From NCBI GenBank assembly GCA_036419695.1, contig CP143946.1, positions 1,854,001 through 1,918,000 on the forward strand: 64,000 nucleotides of DNA, in the 5' to 3' direction. A program made the position numbers and the translations under genes. Below the pieces are notes generated by a model that was not told the DNA's origin, made no database searches, and was given only the letters and a program-made list of their open reading frames with translations. The stretch comes from [Clostridium] symbiosum (GTDB lineage: Bacteria > Bacillota > Clostridia > Lachnospirales > Lachnospiraceae). This document shows, in pieces, positions 51,659 through 60,265 of this stretch. Every line of letters begins with the position of its first letter. The stretch's first letter is position 1.

Positions 51659-52432
51659 TTATTTACTCAGGTAGCCGCCGTCCACCGGGATAATCTGTCC
51701 GGTCATGTATTCGGAGGCATCGGATGCGAGAAAGACCGCCAGCCCCTTTAAATCCTCCGGCTGCCCCCATCTGCCTTTGGGAATGCGTGTGCAGATGCTT
51801 TCGTACTGCTTCGGGTTCACTTCTTTTATGTTCTTAGTCAGCTCCGTCACCATGTAGCCGGGCGCAATGGCATTGACATTGATGCCCTGTTCCGCCCACT
51901 CGGTGGACAGCACCTTGGTGAGCTGTGCCACGCCTCCCTTGCTGGCTGTGTAGGCCGCGATCATGCTGGCCCCGTCGAAGGAACTTAGGGATGCGATGTT
52001 AATAAGGCGCCCGTAACCCTGCTCAAGCATCGTACGCCCCGCCCGCTGGGCCATGAAGAATAACGCGTTCAGGTTGAGATCCAGTACCCTGCGCCACTGG
52101 TCTTCCGGGAAATCCTTTGCCAGGCAGCGGTATTGGATACCGGCCCCGTTAATCAGGATATCGAGGCGGCCGCCCAGGTAACCGAGCGCTTCGGCATACA
52201 TCCGGTCCAAATCGGAGGTGTCGGACAAATCACCTTTTACCCCATACACCTTTGTTCCGAGCTGCGAGAGTGTCTTTGCCGATTCGAACACGGTCTCGCT
52301 GATATCGAGGAGCACCACATCGGCGCCTGCCTCACAGAGTCCCTCTGCAATGCTGTAATTCAGTCCTCGGGCGCCTCCCGTTACAAGCGCTTTTTTTCCG
52401 GTTAAACTCATCTGTTCCAATATATTTTTCAT
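51659..52432 (-). CDS. Short-chain dehydrogenase (KduD/Gno-like)
   Basis: The 257-residue protein has TGGARGLNYSIAEGL as NAD(P) loop, INGAGIQYR, the catalytic Ser in NIASLSSFDG and YTASKGG with Tyr and Lys, and APGYMVTEL. It resembles gluconate 5-dehydrogenase and KduD, which oxidise ring or chain hydroxyls next to carboxylates. In this operon it may oxidise or reduce a quinate/shikimate hydroxyl or a related cyclohexane carboxylate. The loop has GLNYSI where GIGxxI is usual. Confidence 0.88.
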   Translation of the reverse strand: MKNILEQMSLTGKKALVTGGARGLNYSIAEGLCEAGADVVLLDISETVFESAKTLSQLGTKVYGVKGDLSDTSDLDRMYAEALGYLGGRLDILINGAGIQYRCLAKDFPEDQWRRVLDLNLNALFFMAQRAGRTMLEQGYGRLINIASLSSFDGASMIAAYTASKGGVAQLTKVLSTEWAEQGINVNAIAPGYMVTELTKNIKEVNPKQYESICTRIPKGRWGQPEDLKGLAVFLASDASEYMTGQIIPVDGGYLSK

Positions 52433-52469
52433 CTTTCAATACTCCTTTTCCATAAAATTAAACAGCTGT

Positions 52470-53315
52470 TTATCCAAATACTGCCTTACGCATGACATCG
52501 GAAGGCGCCTCCTTGCCGGTCCAGATTTTAAAGGCGATTTTTCCCTGATGGAAGAGCTGCACCTGGCCGTTTAAGTGACGGCATCCCAGTTCGTCCGCCG
52601 CCTGGAGGAATTTGCTCTTTAAGGGGTTGTAAATGACATCCGCCACCAGAAGTTCCTTCCGGAGAAGGGAGGTGTCGATGGGCGTCTCATTTTCATGAGG
52701 CGGCATCCCGATAAAGCTGGCGTTGATGACGACATCGGACTGATCAATGAAAGGTTTAAAATCTTCATCGGTCTTAAGCGGCACACAGCAGTCGTAAACA
52801 TTGTGATTGATATTGTCGCAGAGCGTTTTGGCATCCTCAAAATAGAGGGATTCCAGGAAAATACGTTTCGGCTTTCTGGAAGCCAGCACCGTGGTCAGAG
52901 CCCGGGAAACGCCGCCGGCGCCGATGATAAAGAAGGTGTTATCCGGGATATTTACACCGAAATCTTCTTCCAGGCCGCGGACAAAACCTTCTCCGTCGGT
53001 GTTGTACCCCATCATTTTTCCATTCTCAAATTTGACGGTGTTGACCGCGCCGATGAGGCGGGCCATCGGGTCGATTTCATCGAGATACTGCATGATTTCA
53101 ATCTTATAAGGAATCGTCACGGTCAGTCCCGCGTAATTTTGTTCGGGAAGCTTCATCAGCACGTTTCTGAAATCTTCCGGGGCTGCGTTGATGATGGAAA
53201 AATGATAGTCCAGGCCCTTTTCCCGGAATGCCGCGTTCATCATGGCGGGAGACATGCTGTGACTGATGGATTCTCCAATAATTGCCACCTGCTTTGTGGA
53301 TTGATTCTCGTTCAT
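52470..53315 (-). CDS. Shikimate/quinate dehydrogenase family protein 2
   Basis: The 281-residue protein has the canonical substrate loop ESISHSMSPAMMN, TIPYKIEIMQYLDE with the catalytic lysine, GYNTDGEGFVRGL with aspartate, and IGAGGVSRALTTV. It is the first gene of the operon, behind AGGAGG. Shikimate and quinate dehydrogenases cannot be told apart safely from this; two divergent copies in one operon suggest two substrates. Confidence 0.9.
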   Translation of the reverse strand: MNENQSTKQVAIIGESISHSMSPAMMNAAFREKGLDYHFSIINAAPEDFRNVLMKLPEQNYAGLTVTIPYKIEIMQYLDEIDPMARLIGAVNTVKFENGKMMGYNTDGEGFVRGLEEDFGVNIPDNTFFIIGAGGVSRALTTVLASRKPKRIFLESLYFEDAKTLCDNINHNVYDCCVPLKTDEDFKPFIDQSDVVINASFIGMPPHENETPIDTSLLRKELLVADVIYNPLKSKFLQAADELGCRHLNGQVQLFHQGKIAFKIWTGKEAPSDVMRKAVFG

Positions 53316-53631
53316 ATAGTTAACCTCCTGGTCTGTGTTTGGTTTTCATTGCCTGCCCGGCAGAGTATCCCGATGCGGTTCACATCTTCCGCCGGCCGGA
53401 AGGCGCCTTTTCCGGTACCGGCCATGCAGATGCCGCAATAGAGCGGCAATGGTGAACTGGTTGAATTTTCTGCCGTGTTAAAATGTTCCTTTGTGATAAT
53501 TTGATGATATAATAAAGCGGGGAAATAAGGAAATACTTATATTTTATGGAAAATCACAATAAAACTTATCATTGACAGTGGGAAAATTGTGAATTATCAT
53601 AAAAGACAAAGAGCCCGAAGGAGAGAGAGGA
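53316..53631. promoter_or_regulatory. Divergent control region of the aro operon and lysR gene
   Basis: A good promoter for the LysR gene, TTGACA (53572-53577), 17 bases, TATCAT (53595-53600), is present. For the operon on the minus strand only a -10-like TATTATA near 53510-53520 without a good -35 is visible, as expected for an activated promoter. The A/T-rich 53500-53600 contains several TTAT...ATAA half-sites. The rest (53340-53470) holds nothing clear. Confidence 0.6.
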
Positions 53632-54528
53632 ATGACGCTTAAGCAGTTACAATATTTTCAGAAGGTGGCGGAGACCGGGAATTATACGAAAGCCGCCCAG
53701 CTTCTTTTTATATCCCAGCCGGCCCTCAGTTTCTCGATTCAGGAGCTGGAGAAGGAATTGAATGCCCCACTTCTGAAGAAGGACGGGCGGACCGTGGAGC
53801 TTACGAAGTATGGCGAGATTCTGCTCGGCCACGCAAAAAGGATTTTCGGGGAGATAGAGAGCGCCGTGGACAGTATCGACTGCCTGGTGAATTCCGACAG
53901 AGGCCACATCACTCTCTCCTATATCAGCGCGATGAGCGCCGTATTCATCCCCCGCATTGTCCGGGCGTTCTGTGAGACTCCGGAGAATCACAGCGTGAAG
54001 TTCACCCTCCTTGAACAGCCGACCAAGGAGGCGGAAGAGTCCGTGCTTTCGGGGAAAAGCGATGTGGGTTTCGGCTCGCGTCCGGAATGCACAGCTTTGA
54101 CGTCGTTTCCCGTCTATATGGAGGAGATGGCTCTGATTGTGCCTCCGGGACACCCTCTCGCCTCCCGGGAAGAGGTCTGCATCCGGGACACAAAGGACTG
54201 TCAGTTCATCGCATATAACAAATCGAGCGGGCTGCGCCATGAGAACGACAGAGTCTACGAGGCCCAGGGGATTAAGCGGAAGATTGTCCATGAAGCGGTG
54301 GACAATATCATGGTCACACAGCTTGTCGCGGCTGGGATGGGCGTTGCCGTGGTACCCAGGCGGTACGGCGACAGCCGTTATCACGTTACCTGCCTGCGGT
54401 TGACGGATTATGTGACGCCGCGCACGCTCTATATGTTCTGGAAGGAAGACCGTTTTATCTCTCCTGCAGCAAGGCGTTTTTTGGGGTTTGTGAAAGAGCA
54501 GGCGGCTCTGCTGCCCGTACAGGAGTGA
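53632..54528 (+). CDS. LysR-family regulator of the shikimate/quinate operon
   Basis: The 298-residue protein has a standard LysR DNA-binding domain, LQYFQKVAETGNYTKAAQLL followed by ISQPALSFSIQELEKEL, and an effector domain with VPPGHPLASREEV and VAAGMGVAVVPR. It is divergent from the aro operon, a classic layout for a LysR activator responding to the pathway's substrate. GGAGAGAGAGGA precedes the ATG. Confidence 0.92.
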   Translation: MTLKQLQYFQKVAETGNYTKAAQLLFISQPALSFSIQELEKELNAPLLKKDGRTVELTKYGEILLGHAKRIFGEIESAVDSIDCLVNSDRGHITLSYISAMSAVFIPRIVRAFCETPENHSVKFTLLEQPTKEAEESVLSGKSDVGFGSRPECTALTSFPVYMEEMALIVPPGHPLASREEVCIRDTKDCQFIAYNKSSGLRHENDRVYEAQGIKRKIVHEAVDNIMVTQLVAAGMGVAVVPRRYGDSRYHVTCLRLTDYVTPRTLYMFWKEDRFISPAARRFLGFVKEQAALLPVQE

Positions 54529-54671
54529 GGGAGGATGACTGTTCACACAGGATGTATTGTGTGATACGTGTTAATAAAAAAATATTTTGCAAAAACCGTC
54601 AACATGTTATATACTAGAGACGGACTGACGCATTTGCGTTAATAATCACGGAAAAAGGAAGGTTATTACAT

Positions 54672-55181
54672 ATGACATTGTTGGAAAACTGGCGTAATCT
54701 TGCATACGGCGATGGGATGGATGATAAACAGAAGGAAGAACTCTGGTCCGGATATTTTGCAATTGAGAAAGGAATCTATGAGAAGATCCTTTCCAATCCC
54801 ACAGAGGTAATAGAAGGCACAGTGAAAGAGCTGGCCGAGAAATATGAGACAGAAGTATTAATCATGACGGGATTTTTAGACGGAATCAACGAGAGCCTGA
54901 AAGGCTACGAGAATCCAATCGAGACGATGGACGAGGATACCACAGTTAAGATTGAGATCGATCCGGAGAAATTATATTACAATATGGTAGAGGCAAAGGC
55001 TAACTGGCTTTTTGAACTTCCACAGTGGGATTCCATCCTGACCGAGGAGAAGAGAAAAGAGCTTTATAAAGCCCAGAAAGCATCCGGAACCGTCCGCAAC
55101 GAGCAGAAGATCTATCCAAACGATCCATGTCCATGCGGAAGCGGAAAGAAATATAAGAAGTGCTGCGGCCGCAATAAATAA
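54672..55181 (+). CDS. SEC-C motif protein
   Basis: The 169-residue protein is an acidic helical domain followed by a C-terminal zinc-binding SEC-C motif, DPCPCGSGKKYKKCCG, like the end of SecA. Family knowledge: free-standing SEC-C proteins may act at the ribosome or translocon, but roles are mostly unknown. AAAGGAAGG precedes the ATG. It is a single-gene unit with its own terminator. Confidence 0.9.
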   Translation: MTLLENWRNLAYGDGMDDKQKEELWSGYFAIEKGIYEKILSNPTEVIEGTVKELAEKYETEVLIMTGFLDGINESLKGYENPIETMDEDTTVKIEIDPEKLYYNMVEAKANWLFELPQWDSILTEEKRKELYKAQKASGTVRNEQKIYPNDPCPCGSGKKYKKCCGRNK

Positions 55182-55216
55182 TAAGCGGTAAAGGGCAGAG
55201 AGAAGAGAACGGTAAT

Positions 55217-55267
55217 AACCGGCAGAGGAACCTGAATGCAAGTCAGGGTTTCCCTGCCGGTTTTTTT
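55217..55267 (+). terminator. Terminator after the SEC-C gene
   Basis: AACCGGCAG (55217-55225) pairs with CTGCCGGTT (55254-55262), extended inward by GGAA/TTCC and CCTGA/TCAGG, followed by seven T. Confidence 0.88.
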
Positions 55268-55593
55268 GCGCTCATTTTATAGACTGCCTTGTATCCGTCC
55301 GCCCTCCGGTATGACAGGCAGCAGACGAAGGTTCCAACCGCCCAGGCGGCCGGCCGATCCACCAGACGCCGTGCCGAGGCCCGATGCGACGGCAATATAA
55401 AGGACGGTGACCGGATAACATGTCCCTACGGTCCAAGGGAGATGGAACCGATGCAGTTGCCCGCGATCCAGCTGTCGGCGAGATTGTAGGCCTGCTGAAA
55501 AAACATGCCCGCAAACATGGGAAGAGAGTAGGAGAGAAGAACCGGGAGCGGCCTCCCTGCCGTTAAATCTTTTGGACGAATCAACTCCTTCAT
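55243..55593 (-). pseudogene. MATE-family efflux transporter remnant
   Basis: It starts well: ATG at 55593 behind AGGAGG, reading ELIRPKDLTAGRPLPVLLSY, then MFFQQAYNLADSWIAGNCIG, the N-terminus of a MATE transporter. After ISLGP a stop occurs; shifting frame continues VGTCYPVTVLYIAVASGLGT, the expected next helix. A further shift gives AWAVGTFVCCLSYRR, like a MATE C-terminus. About 350 internal codons are deleted, so it is non-functional. Confidence 0.8.
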
Positions 55594-55769
55594 AAATAAT
55601 CCTCCTTTCACAGCCCGTTTGCCCGGAGCATGCGTTTACGGAACAGGCGGAGCCGTTCCTTCCAATTATTATAATAAATGTTGAGAACAGAAAAAATCGG
55701 TAGATTGCATAAAATTAATTAAATAAATTAAACAAAGTAACTAAAAACAAAAAAGTTATTAAAGTCCTG

Positions 55770-55798
55770 TTGACATTTGTGCAATGTTGCCATATCAT
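55770..55798 (+). promoter_or_regulatory. Promoter of the sulfoquinovose operon
   Basis: TTGACA (55770-55775), 17-base spacer, TATCAT (55793-55798). The leader of about 100 bases contains a short ORF (55832-55876) and the direct repeat CTTTGAA (55842-55848 and 55854-55860). The gap before it (55594-55769) is A/T-rich and shows nothing else. Confidence 0.75.
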
Positions 55799-55831
55799 AT
55801 TCTCATAACCGAGAAATAACAGGGAGAAGTC

Positions 55832-55876
55832 ATGAAAAAGCTCTTTGAAATTTCTTTGAACTTATTGGATGATTAA
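55832..55876 (+). CDS. Possible 14-residue leader peptide
   Basis: ATG with GGGAGAAG four bases upstream opens MKKLFEISLNLLDD and a stop, 32 bases before the transaldolase gene. It is too short for database recognition. It might be a translated leader coupling or attenuating the operon, or chance. Confidence 0.4.
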   Translation: MKKLFEISLNLLDD

Positions 55877-55908
55877 ATGAATTAATTAAAAGAAAGAGAG
55901 GGAAAGAA

Positions 55909-56595
55909 ATGAAATACTTTTTAGACAGTGCAAAACTTGATGAAATCCAGTACGCTTACAATACCTTTGGAATTGACGGGGTGACGACAAACCCAAGACA
56001 TATTATGGTCAGCGGAAAACCGTTTATGACGGCGATTACCGATATCGCGGAGTGGATTAAGTCCGAGGGAATCGAGGGCGTGGACAAGTTTCCGGTATCC
56101 GTAGAGATCAATCCCCACCTGGATGATGCGGACGAGATGGTGGAGATGGCTAAAAAGGTTTCTGCCATCAGCCCTAACTTTGTAATCAAGATTCCGGCTG
56201 TGGAGTCCGGCATCACGGCAGCCAGAAGACTGGAGAAGATGGGGATCCGTACCAATGTAACCCTCGTTTTCTCACCGGCCCAGGCCATTCTTCCGGCCAA
56301 AAACGGTTCTCTCTTCGTTTCCCCGTTCATCGGCTGGAAAGAGGCCAACGGCGAGGACTGCAGGGAATACATAAAGAACATCGTTGAAATTTATAAAAAT
56401 TACGGCTTCTACGGAAAGACGGAGATCATCTGCGCGGCAATCCGCACGCCGAAACAGATTGTGGACTGTGCCGTAGCCGGAGCGGATATCGTGACAACCG
56501 GCCTCGACGTATATAAGGATACGATGAAACACGCATACACCACACAGGGCCTTGGAACCTTCATTAACGCATGGGATAACACCATTACAGAATAG
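55909..56595 (+). CDS. sftT: 6-deoxy-6-sulfofructose transaldolase
   Basis: The 228-residue protein is a class I aldolase of the fructose-6-phosphate aldolase/transaldolase family: FLDSAKLDEIQYAYNTFGID, DGVTTNPRHI, and the Schiff-base lysine in NFVIKIPAVESGITA near residue 88. Family and context: in the sulfo-TAL pathway the enzyme takes the C3 dihydroxyacetone unit from sulfofructose, gives it to glyceraldehyde 3-phosphate, and frees 3-sulfolactaldehyde. The assignment rests on the DUF4867, sulfoquinovosidase and reductase genes beside it. AGAGAGGGAAAG precedes the ATG. Confidence 0.85.
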   Translation: MKYFLDSAKLDEIQYAYNTFGIDGVTTNPRHIMVSGKPFMTAITDIAEWIKSEGIEGVDKFPVSVEINPHLDDADEMVEMAKKVSAISPNFVIKIPAVESGITAARRLEKMGIRTNVTLVFSPAQAILPAKNGSLFVSPFIGWKEANGEDCREYIKNIVEIYKNYGFYGKTEIICAAIRTPKQIVDCAVAGADIVTTGLDVYKDTMKHAYTTQGLGTFINAWDNTITE

Positions 56596-56623
56596 GCCGC
56601 GGTATATATCACCGGAGAAAGGA

Positions 56624-57490
56624 ATGATAAAAACCATGAAGATAGGATTTATCGGACTTGGCATCATGGGAGAGTCCATGAGCGAGAACATTGTAAAAAA
56701 GCATGACGACACGGTTTATGTGTTTGATTTTGTAAAAGAGAAGGTGGACCTTCTGGCATCAAGAGGCGCAGAAGCCTGCGGCAGCGCAAAAGAGCTGGCT
56801 GAAAAATCGGATGTAATCATTTCCATGGTTCCGAAGTCGGAGCACTCCAGGGCGGTTTACACAGGGATTTTAGACGTGCTGGACGTGACAAAGACCTGCA
56901 TTGACATGAGCACAATTGACCCAAGCGTTTCCATCGAGATATCGGAGATGGTTAAGAAAACGGGAGCCGGATTCATCGACGCCCCGGTTGTGAAGTCGAA
57001 ACCGGCGGCCATTGCCGGTAAACTCGGCATCTATATGGGTGGAGACGAGGAGACATGTGAAAAGATGCGCCCTGTCCTCCTTTATATGGGGGAAAATGTA
57101 ATCCGCATGGGCGGCAACGGCAAGGGCCTGGTTATGAAAATCTGCCATAACGCTCTTGTTTCCCAGATACAGAACGGCGTCAACGAGACGATTGCGCTGG
57201 CTGAGAAGAACGGGATCGGCGTCAGCGCTTATGCGGAGGCCATCTCCTATGGAGGCGGCCAGAACTTCTATCTGGACGGCAAGAAAACGCCGATCGAGAA
57301 GGAAGACTATACCACCGCATTTTCCGTGGAGAATATGGCGAAGGACGTCCATATCTGCATGGAGCTGGCAAAAGAGTGCGGGCTTTCCATGCCGGGTGAA
57401 CAGAATGCCTGCCGTGTCTACGACAAAGCGCTGGAACTGGGTTACGGAAAAGAAGATTTCTGCGCCACGATAAAGGTGGTAAGGGGCTGA
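56624..57490 (+). CDS. Beta-hydroxyacid dehydrogenase family, probable 3-sulfolactaldehyde reductase
   Basis: The 288-residue protein has the dinucleotide loop GFIGLGIMGESMSENI, the substrate loop FIDAPVVKSKPAA, and the catalytic lysine in NGKGLVMKICHNAL near residue 170. It belongs to the same family as E. coli YihU, which reduces 3-sulfolactaldehyde to 2,3-dihydroxypropane-1-sulfonate; the usual (D/S)APVSGG of general members is altered to DAPVVKSKPA, compatible with a special anionic substrate. In a fermenting anaerobe this step regenerates NAD. ATG 56624 is six bases after GGAGAAAGG. Confidence 0.8.
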   Translation: MIKTMKIGFIGLGIMGESMSENIVKKHDDTVYVFDFVKEKVDLLASRGAEACGSAKELAEKSDVIISMVPKSEHSRAVYTGILDVLDVTKTCIDMSTIDPSVSIEISEMVKKTGAGFIDAPVVKSKPAAIAGKLGIYMGGDEETCEKMRPVLLYMGENVIRMGGNGKGLVMKICHNALVSQIQNGVNETIALAEKNGIGVSAYAEAISYGGGQNFYLDGKKTPIEKEDYTTAFSVENMAKDVHICMELAKECGLSMPGEQNACRVYDKALELGYGKEDFCATIKVVRG

Positions 57491-57521
57491 TCTAAGATAG
57501 AAAGAAGAAAGGCGGATAAGC

Positions 57522-58193
57522 ATGACAACGCTTGAAAGGCTGAATCAGGTCAACGATGTGCCCGTCCTTTCCGTGGAGGATGCGGAATTTGCCTCCTATG
57601 GACGGGTGGTGACGGGATATGATATGTCTGCACTGATCTCCTTTATGGAAGAAAACACGGAGATACCAGAGGACGGAAATGTATACCTGGCCTCGGTGCC
57701 GGAGCTGGAAGCGGAGCCGGTATTCCGGGACATCCGTGACAAATTTTACGGCGAGATGGAGATTCAGGTAGGCTACTGCAACGGACGGAATACGACATAC
57801 AACGGTTTTGAGTATCACAAGGGAAGCGAGATTAACGTGGCGGTAACCGACTTTATGCTGGTGCTGGGCCATGTATGGGAAATTCATGACAATACATACC
57901 GGGTGGAGGACGCAAAGGTCTTTTTCGTGGAAAAAGGCACGGCAATCGAGATGTACCAGACCACGCTTCATCTGTCCCCCTGCCGCGTGACGGACGAAGG
58001 ATTTAAAGGGATCGTAATCCTTCCCAGAGGAACTAATACCCCGCTGGAACACAAAAGCGAGCCGGCGGATGCGGAGGGAGCCCTGCTGCTTCAGAAGAAT
58101 AAATGGGTGATCGCCCATGCGGAGCGGGAGCCGTTAATCAGACAGGGAGCCCATGCCGGACTCATCGGTGAGAATAAGGAATTACATTATTAA
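57522..58193 (+). CDS. sftI: DUF4867 family protein, probable sulfoquinovose isomerase
   Basis: The 223-residue protein is a cupin-like DUF4867 member with EFASYGRVV near residue 25, GYCNGRNTTYNGFEYHKGSE near 87, and YQTTLHLSPCRV near 145. As I recall, DUF4867 proteins are the isomerases (SftI) of Firmicute sulfo-TAL clusters, converting sulfoquinovose to 6-deoxy-6-sulfofructose. Its place between the reductase and the GH31 gene fits. AAGAAAGGCGG precedes the ATG. Confidence 0.82.
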   Translation: MTTLERLNQVNDVPVLSVEDAEFASYGRVVTGYDMSALISFMEENTEIPEDGNVYLASVPELEAEPVFRDIRDKFYGEMEIQVGYCNGRNTTYNGFEYHKGSEINVAVTDFMLVLGHVWEIHDNTYRVEDAKVFFVEKGTAIEMYQTTLHLSPCRVTDEGFKGIVILPRGTNTPLEHKSEPADAEGALLLQKNKWVIAHAEREPLIRQGAHAGLIGENKELHY

Positions 58194-58204
58194 GGCGTGA
58201 TGCC

Positions 58205-58225
58205 GCCGCCCGTAAAAAGGGCGGC
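58205..58225 (+). promoter_or_regulatory. Intercistronic hairpin before the GH31 gene
   Basis: GCCGCCC (58205-58211) pairs with GGGCGGC (58219-58225) around GTAAAAA, without a T-run. It may stabilise or separate parts of the operon mRNA. Confidence 0.55.
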
Positions 58226-58252
58226 AGCGGCAGATTCGATAAGGAGATTTAT

Positions 58253-60259
58253 ATGGAACTGATTCGAAACGGCAATGAATTCGCATTAAAACACGGCTCG
58301 GAGACGATTCTGGAATACAGAAAAGACCTTCCGATGATCTATGTCGGATGCGGAAAAGAAAATGTGGATATGTACCGCGGCAATTTCAAGATTGAGGATT
58401 ACGTGACGGAGCGCAGGGCGCTTTCCGTTACGGGAACCCGGGAAACGCCGGACGGCCTGGTATTTGATATGGAGGGGAAGCTTTCCATGACCCTGAAACT
58501 GGACGGCGGCTGTGCGGTGCTCTCCTTTGAACAGAAAAACCCGGCCGTCAACCGGTTCTGGTTCCGTGTCAGCGCGGACGCTGATGAGAAATGCTATGGA
58601 TGCGGCGAACAGATGTCATACTTCAACTTAAGGGGAAGACATTTTCCGCTGTGGACCTCCGAGCCGGGCGTTGGCAGGGACAAAACCACTTATGTGACAT
58701 GGCGTTCGGACGTGGAGAATAAGGCGGGAGGGGATTATTACAATACTAATTACCCGCAGCCCACCTTTGTTTCCACAAAGCGTTATTATCTCCATGTGGA
58801 TTCCACGGCCTATGCCGATTTTGATTTCCGCAGTCCCGGATTCCATGAATTGCAGATATGGGAAGTGCCGGCCTCCATCCGCATCGAGGCGGCGGAAAAT
58901 TTCGTGGAACTCCTGGAAAAGGAGAGCGCCTTCTTCGGACGGCAGCCGGAGCTTCCGGACTGGATTTATAACGGCCTGATTATCGGCGTCCAGGGAGGAA
59001 ATGAGCGTTCCTTCGGCCTTCTTGAAAAGACACTGGAACACGGCATTAAAGTTTCCGGCATCTGGTGCCAGGACTGGTGCGGCAAGAGAGTAACATCCTT
59101 TGGAAAACGCCTCCAGTGGGACTGGCAGTACCATAAGGAAATGTACCCCGGCCTGCCGGAACAGATCAAAAAGCTGCATGAGAGAGGAATCAGGTTCCTG
59201 GGCTACATCAATCCGTACCTGGTAAACGACGGGGATTTATACCGCCGGGGGAAAGAAGCAGGCGTCTTCGCCACCAAGGCGGACGGCAGCGATTACCTGG
59301 TGGATTTCGGGGAATTTTATTGCGGCGTGGTGGATTTTACCAACCCTGCCGCCTATGAGTGGTTTAAGAATGAGGTAATCATAAAACACAGCCTGGATAT
59401 CGGAGTGGACGGATGGATGGCGGATTTCGGCGAATACCTGCCGACCGACGACATCGTGCTCGCCAGCGGGAAATCGGCGATGGTGGAGCATAACCACTGG
59501 CCGGCCCTCTGGGCAAAATGCAATTACGATGCGCTGGTGGAAACGGGAAAGCTCGGTGAGGCGGTCTATTTCATGCGGGCCGGAGGCACCGGAAGCCAGA
59601 AGTACTGCACCCTTCTCTGGGCGGGCGACCAGTCGGTGGACTTTACAATCCATGACGGCCTGGCAACCGTAATCTGCGCGGCCCTGAGCGCCGGTATGAC
59701 CGGCTGCGGCTTAAACCACAGTGATATTGGGGGATATACCTCTCTATTCGGAAACACAAGGACAAAGGAACTGTTCCTGCGCTGGGCCGAGATGGCGGCA
59801 TTCACGCCGGTGATGCGGACCCATGAGGGAAACCGGCCGGACGAGAATTTCCAGTATTATGAGGACGAAGACTGCATGAACAGGCTGGCCCGTCTGGTGG
59901 ATGTCTATACGATGATGGCCCCCTATATAAAAATGCTGGTTGCTGAGAATGCGAAGACGGGAATCCCGGTGCAGCGCCCTCTGTTCCTGCACAACGAAGA
60001 GGATGAGGTATGCTACGATATCCAGTATGAATACATGCTGGGACGGGATGTGCTGGCAGCTCCCGTCTATCTGGCGGAACAGATCCAGTGGGAGGTTTAT
60101 CTTCCAAAAGGAGAATGGATCCATCTGTGGACCGGGGACGAATACGGGAAAGGCAGCCATACGGTTCCGGCCCCCCTCGGCGACACGCCGGTATTCTATA
60201 GAAAAGATTCGGAATATGCGCCGCTGTTTGAAGAAATCCGCAGAAAACATGGGAAGTAA
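58253..60259 (+). CDS. sftG: GH31 sulfoquinovosidase
   Basis: The 668-residue GH31 protein matches the YihQ pattern. The nucleophile is in DGWMADFGEYLPTDD near residue 385 and the acid/base in LLWAGDQSVDFT near 455. The sulfonate-binding RVTSFGKRLQWDWQ region follows IWCQDW near 265, with SDIGGYTSLF and AFTPVMRTHEGNRP later. Family knowledge: it releases sulfoquinovose from sulfolipid-derived glycosides. There is no signal peptide, so it is cytoplasmic and glycosides must be imported. AAGGAG precedes the ATG. Confidence 0.92.
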   Translation: MELIRNGNEFALKHGSETILEYRKDLPMIYVGCGKENVDMYRGNFKIEDYVTERRALSVTGTRETPDGLVFDMEGKLSMTLKLDGGCAVLSFEQKNPAVNRFWFRVSADADEKCYGCGEQMSYFNLRGRHFPLWTSEPGVGRDKTTYVTWRSDVENKAGGDYYNTNYPQPTFVSTKRYYLHVDSTAYADFDFRSPGFHELQIWEVPASIRIEAAENFVELLEKESAFFGRQPELPDWIYNGLIIGVQGGNERSFGLLEKTLEHGIKVSGIWCQDWCGKRVTSFGKRLQWDWQYHKEMYPGLPEQIKKLHERGIRFLGYINPYLVNDGDLYRRGKEAGVFATKADGSDYLVDFGEFYCGVVDFTNPAAYEWFKNEVIIKHSLDIGVDGWMADFGEYLPTDDIVLASGKSAMVEHNHWPALWAKCNYDALVETGKLGEAVYFMRAGGTGSQKYCTLLWAGDQSVDFTIHDGLATVICAALSAGMTGCGLNHSDIGGYTSLFGNTRTKELFLRWAEMAAFTPVMRTHEGNRPDENFQYYEDEDCMNRLARLVDVYTMMAPYIKMLVAENAKTGIPVQRPLFLHNEEDEVCYDIQYEYMLGRDVLAAPVYLAEQIQWEVYLPKGEWIHLWTGDEYGKGSHTVPAPLGDTPVFYRKDSEYAPLFEEIRRKHGK

Positions 60260-60265
60260 ACGCCG

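Noticed and set aside
53647..54546. Long minus-strand frame opposite the LysR gene
   Set aside because: Composition shadow; the plus-strand LysR protein has clear motifs and a ribosome site.
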